Part shown: one piece after another, positions 62,270 to 64,000 of the stretch
Layout: every line of letters starts with the position of its first letter
Position numbering within the stretch: the stretch's first letter is position 1
From: Phymatolithon calcareum
Lineage: Eukaryota > Rhodophyta > Florideophyceae > Hapalidiales
Reading direction: 5' to 3'
NCBI GenBank assembly: GCA_977006965.1
Contig: OZ345379.1
Location: 372,001-436,000 of the forward strand
Length of the DNA: 64,000 bases
The notes under the pieces: generated by a model
What the model saw: the letters and a program-made list of their open reading frames with translations, nothing else
What the model was told of the DNA's origin: nothing
Databases searched by the model: none
Position numbers and translations under genes: made by a program

Positions 62270-62515
62270 CGATTGCGAGATGCGACTGTGGTTTTGGAAT
62301 AGCTTTCTTGGGGGCAGTGTGGTTTAAAAGTGTTGCTGTACTGATTGAGCTTCTAGATCGACCGAGCTCCAGGGCTTATCATAGCGTTCTGATGTGAGAG
62401 GGAAGCTATCCTGAAAGTGCGAGACGTCACACTTCCAGCTAACACCTGGAGTGCTCCTAAGTAAATTCGAAAGGTTTTCAGAAGAAATTACCGGATGAGG
62501 ATTCCAAGCGGCGTA
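62270..62515 (-). promoter_or_regulatory. Decayed third promoter of the palindrome gene family
   Basis: Same orientation as the left arm. Shared with 50,480-50,680 are gtggttttgga, ggctgtgtggttt-like ggcagtgtggttt, ctagatcg, gaagtgcgagacgtca-like gaaagtgcgagacgtcacac, and gtaaattcgaaa. The TATA box ctttatatagtg has become cttatcatagcg. No Cys-rich coding sequence follows; the 3' end of the membrane gene lies there instead. It is a promoter without its gene. Confidence 0.75.
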
Positions 62516-63327
62516 AATTAGCATTCAGACTGAATTAGACAGTATCTCAGGTAAGTGGGGTTTATATGTCACGCCTTTCGAGCAACAACAAAAATTCGGT
62601 CTTACTCGTATATTCGTAGGACTGCGGGGCTTTTAAAAATAAACCTACCAAAAAAATTCGCTAGCAATTTTCGATTATCTCGATCCCCACTAGGTGCAAG
62701 AACTCTATAACTTAGGAGAACAAAATAGAGATGTACAGGTAATATGCGGACAGCTCGTGGAACCCTCTTGGAAATCGCTTTCTTTCTTTTATGGCAGGTT
62801 TTCTGAAGCTGTCCTAGAACAACTCTACATCTTTACGGCTACAATAGACTTTAACAGATACGAGTGATACTTGACGTCTCAACAGATCTAAAGCTGCACA
62901 AAGTGCGGACTTTCGGGTACAGTGGGGTACACTGAATAGTGCTACCCCATGGCAGCCGGCGTCCTATGTCACTATTTAGAAGTGAGCACTAAACAGAATT
63001 TTAACCAAAATTTACATTACTGTAACTGCGACATTGGTGGACGGCACTGTTCTTACAAAGATACGCAGTGATACGGTCTTTGGCCTTCATGCTCTTAGTC
63101 CCCTGAAAACTCTTTTTACATTCTGTAATCACTGGTAGTGAAAAGATGAAGGATGGTTTATCTTGAAAAGGGGTGATCTCTCTCAAATGAAATGATGAGA
63201 TGGTCTCTACTAAAACTACGAAGGGGGAACTGCTTAAATAGGCATCCCATTGCCTTCCAGCCATGGGATTTGCTGGAAGCCTATTGCGTGCTTCCTGCTC
63301 GCAGAACTAAGTCGGAATTTAGGTCGC
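62516..63327. other. Intergenic, probably ending in LTR
   Basis: No gene. The part next to 63,327 lies just downstream of a retrotransposon pol end on the minus strand. It contains a TATA-like tatttaag (minus strand, near 63,235), so it may be an LTR. No second copy in the window to confirm. Confidence 0.4.
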
Positions 63328-64000
63328 CTATTCCTGCAGCTTCTGGCGCCACTGCATTATTGCGTGTCTACAGTGCCCCATACACTCGAAGAGTGTATTA
63401 ATCATTGATTCGCAATGCTTGCTTGGCCTTCTTTGCCATCTTTTTCTTGCGTGTGTTGGACAAAAATACTGCAAGCTCTTCAGGTCATCTTCATGAAGTT
63501 CTTCAATCTTCTGCCACGTCCAATCGCTTTTGTCCGGCAAACCTGACCACTGAACTTGAACGAAGATTCCATCTGTTGCTTCTCCTATATCCACGAGTTT
63601 TTCAATCATCTCGTACTTAGTCTCAGAGTGTTCTGCTTGTTTCGTCAGCTCATTGCTTGCCTTTTTTCCGTCAACGTTAGCACGGTACAATTGCATTCTG
63701 CTCGCATGGACTCGATCCGTTTTCCCGTCCACTATGCTTGTCACATCGTAGACCAATTCGCTGACAATTGTAGTCACTTGCTTAGGACCGATCCATTTGA
63801 ACTGCAATTTGTGCTTCTTCTTGCCGTCCGGAACACGTACAACCACAAAATCACCTAATTGGAATTGGTGACTCACGATATTCGTGTTTTTGTTGTGTTG
63901 CTTGATTTGCTTCAACCGATTCTTGCTAACTTTTTCCGCGACATCTTTGTGCATGTTCTCAATTGCGGACTGAAGTGTGTTAATCTCCAGTAATTGTATA
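63328..64000 (-). mobile_element. pol: Chromodomain LTR retrotransposon, pol 3' end, runs off window
   Basis: An open frame of at least 224 codons entering from the right edge. The integrase C-terminal part shows HQFQLGDFVVVRVPDG and LQFKWIGPKQVT, then VHASRMQLYRANVDGK. A chromodomain follows (KYEMIEKLVDIGE, FVQVQWSGLPDKSDWTWQKIEEL) and a 60-residue tail. It is the same family as the fragments at 13,573 and 19,571, but clearly diverged and, in this part, unbroken. The upstream RT and integrase core would lie beyond 64,000. Confidence 0.85.

Noticed and set aside
1-64000. CRISPR arrays, tRNA or rRNA genes.
   Set aside because: None seen. The window is eukaryotic, and the palindromes lack the regular spacing of a CRISPR array.

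Overview
The window is nuclear DNA of a eukaryote. It has spliceosomal GT-AG introns of about 66-119 bp, a mitochondrial co-chaperonin with a presequence, LSM8, a mitochondrial carrier, a Rieske pseudogene and LTR retrotransposons. Genes are compact, most host genes have no intron, and gene clusters alternate with repeat-rich DNA. A DUF2993 protein with a transit-peptide-like N-terminus points to a plastid-bearing lineage. My best guess is a red alga of the Chondrus type; this is an inference, because no marker gene settles it.

Bases 1-27,500 are a three-copy segmental array. The ancestral unit reads: chromodomain retrotransposon end and LTR, a DNA transposon with terminal inverted repeats, a 503-aa Cys-rich orphan gene, the C-terminal half of a Spinster-like transporter, a RIB7-type riboflavin reductase, VID27. 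Copy A (1-3,625) starts inside the unit and is cut by a 5'-truncated Ty3/gypsy element. Copy B (13,573-19,570) follows a decayed Ty1/copia element and stops inside VID27. Copy C (19,831-27,480) is the only one with an intact VID27. All three RIB7 copies are open, while two of three VID27 copies and one Spinster fragment are broken.

Bases 27,900-39,700 hold single-copy genes: a 1,397-aa coiled-coil protein with a possible PACT-like segment, cpn10 and LSM8 (one intron each), a decayed Rieske pseudogene, a 12-TM transporter and the DUF2993 gene. Bases 40,400-48,400 hold a tiny secreted Cys-rich peptide, a block of palindromes, a two-TM orphan, an oxysterol-binding protein and a mitochondrial carrier.

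Bases 49,747-51,716 form a near-perfect palindrome with 888-bp arms. It encodes two identical, divergently transcribed secreted Cys/Lys-rich proteins, and a decayed promoter of the same family lies near 62.3 kb. Bases 52,000-57,400 are repeat debris: a LINE tail, fold-back elements and a diverged duplication. Bases 57,600-62,200 carry a head-to-head pair of paralogous five-exon membrane-protein genes whose intron positions and phases match. The window ends in another chromodomain retrotransposon.

The most promising undescribed items are the palindromic secreted-protein pair, the five-exon receptor-like membrane family, and the orphan Cys-rich gene, whose two copies differ almost only at amino-acid-changing sites.
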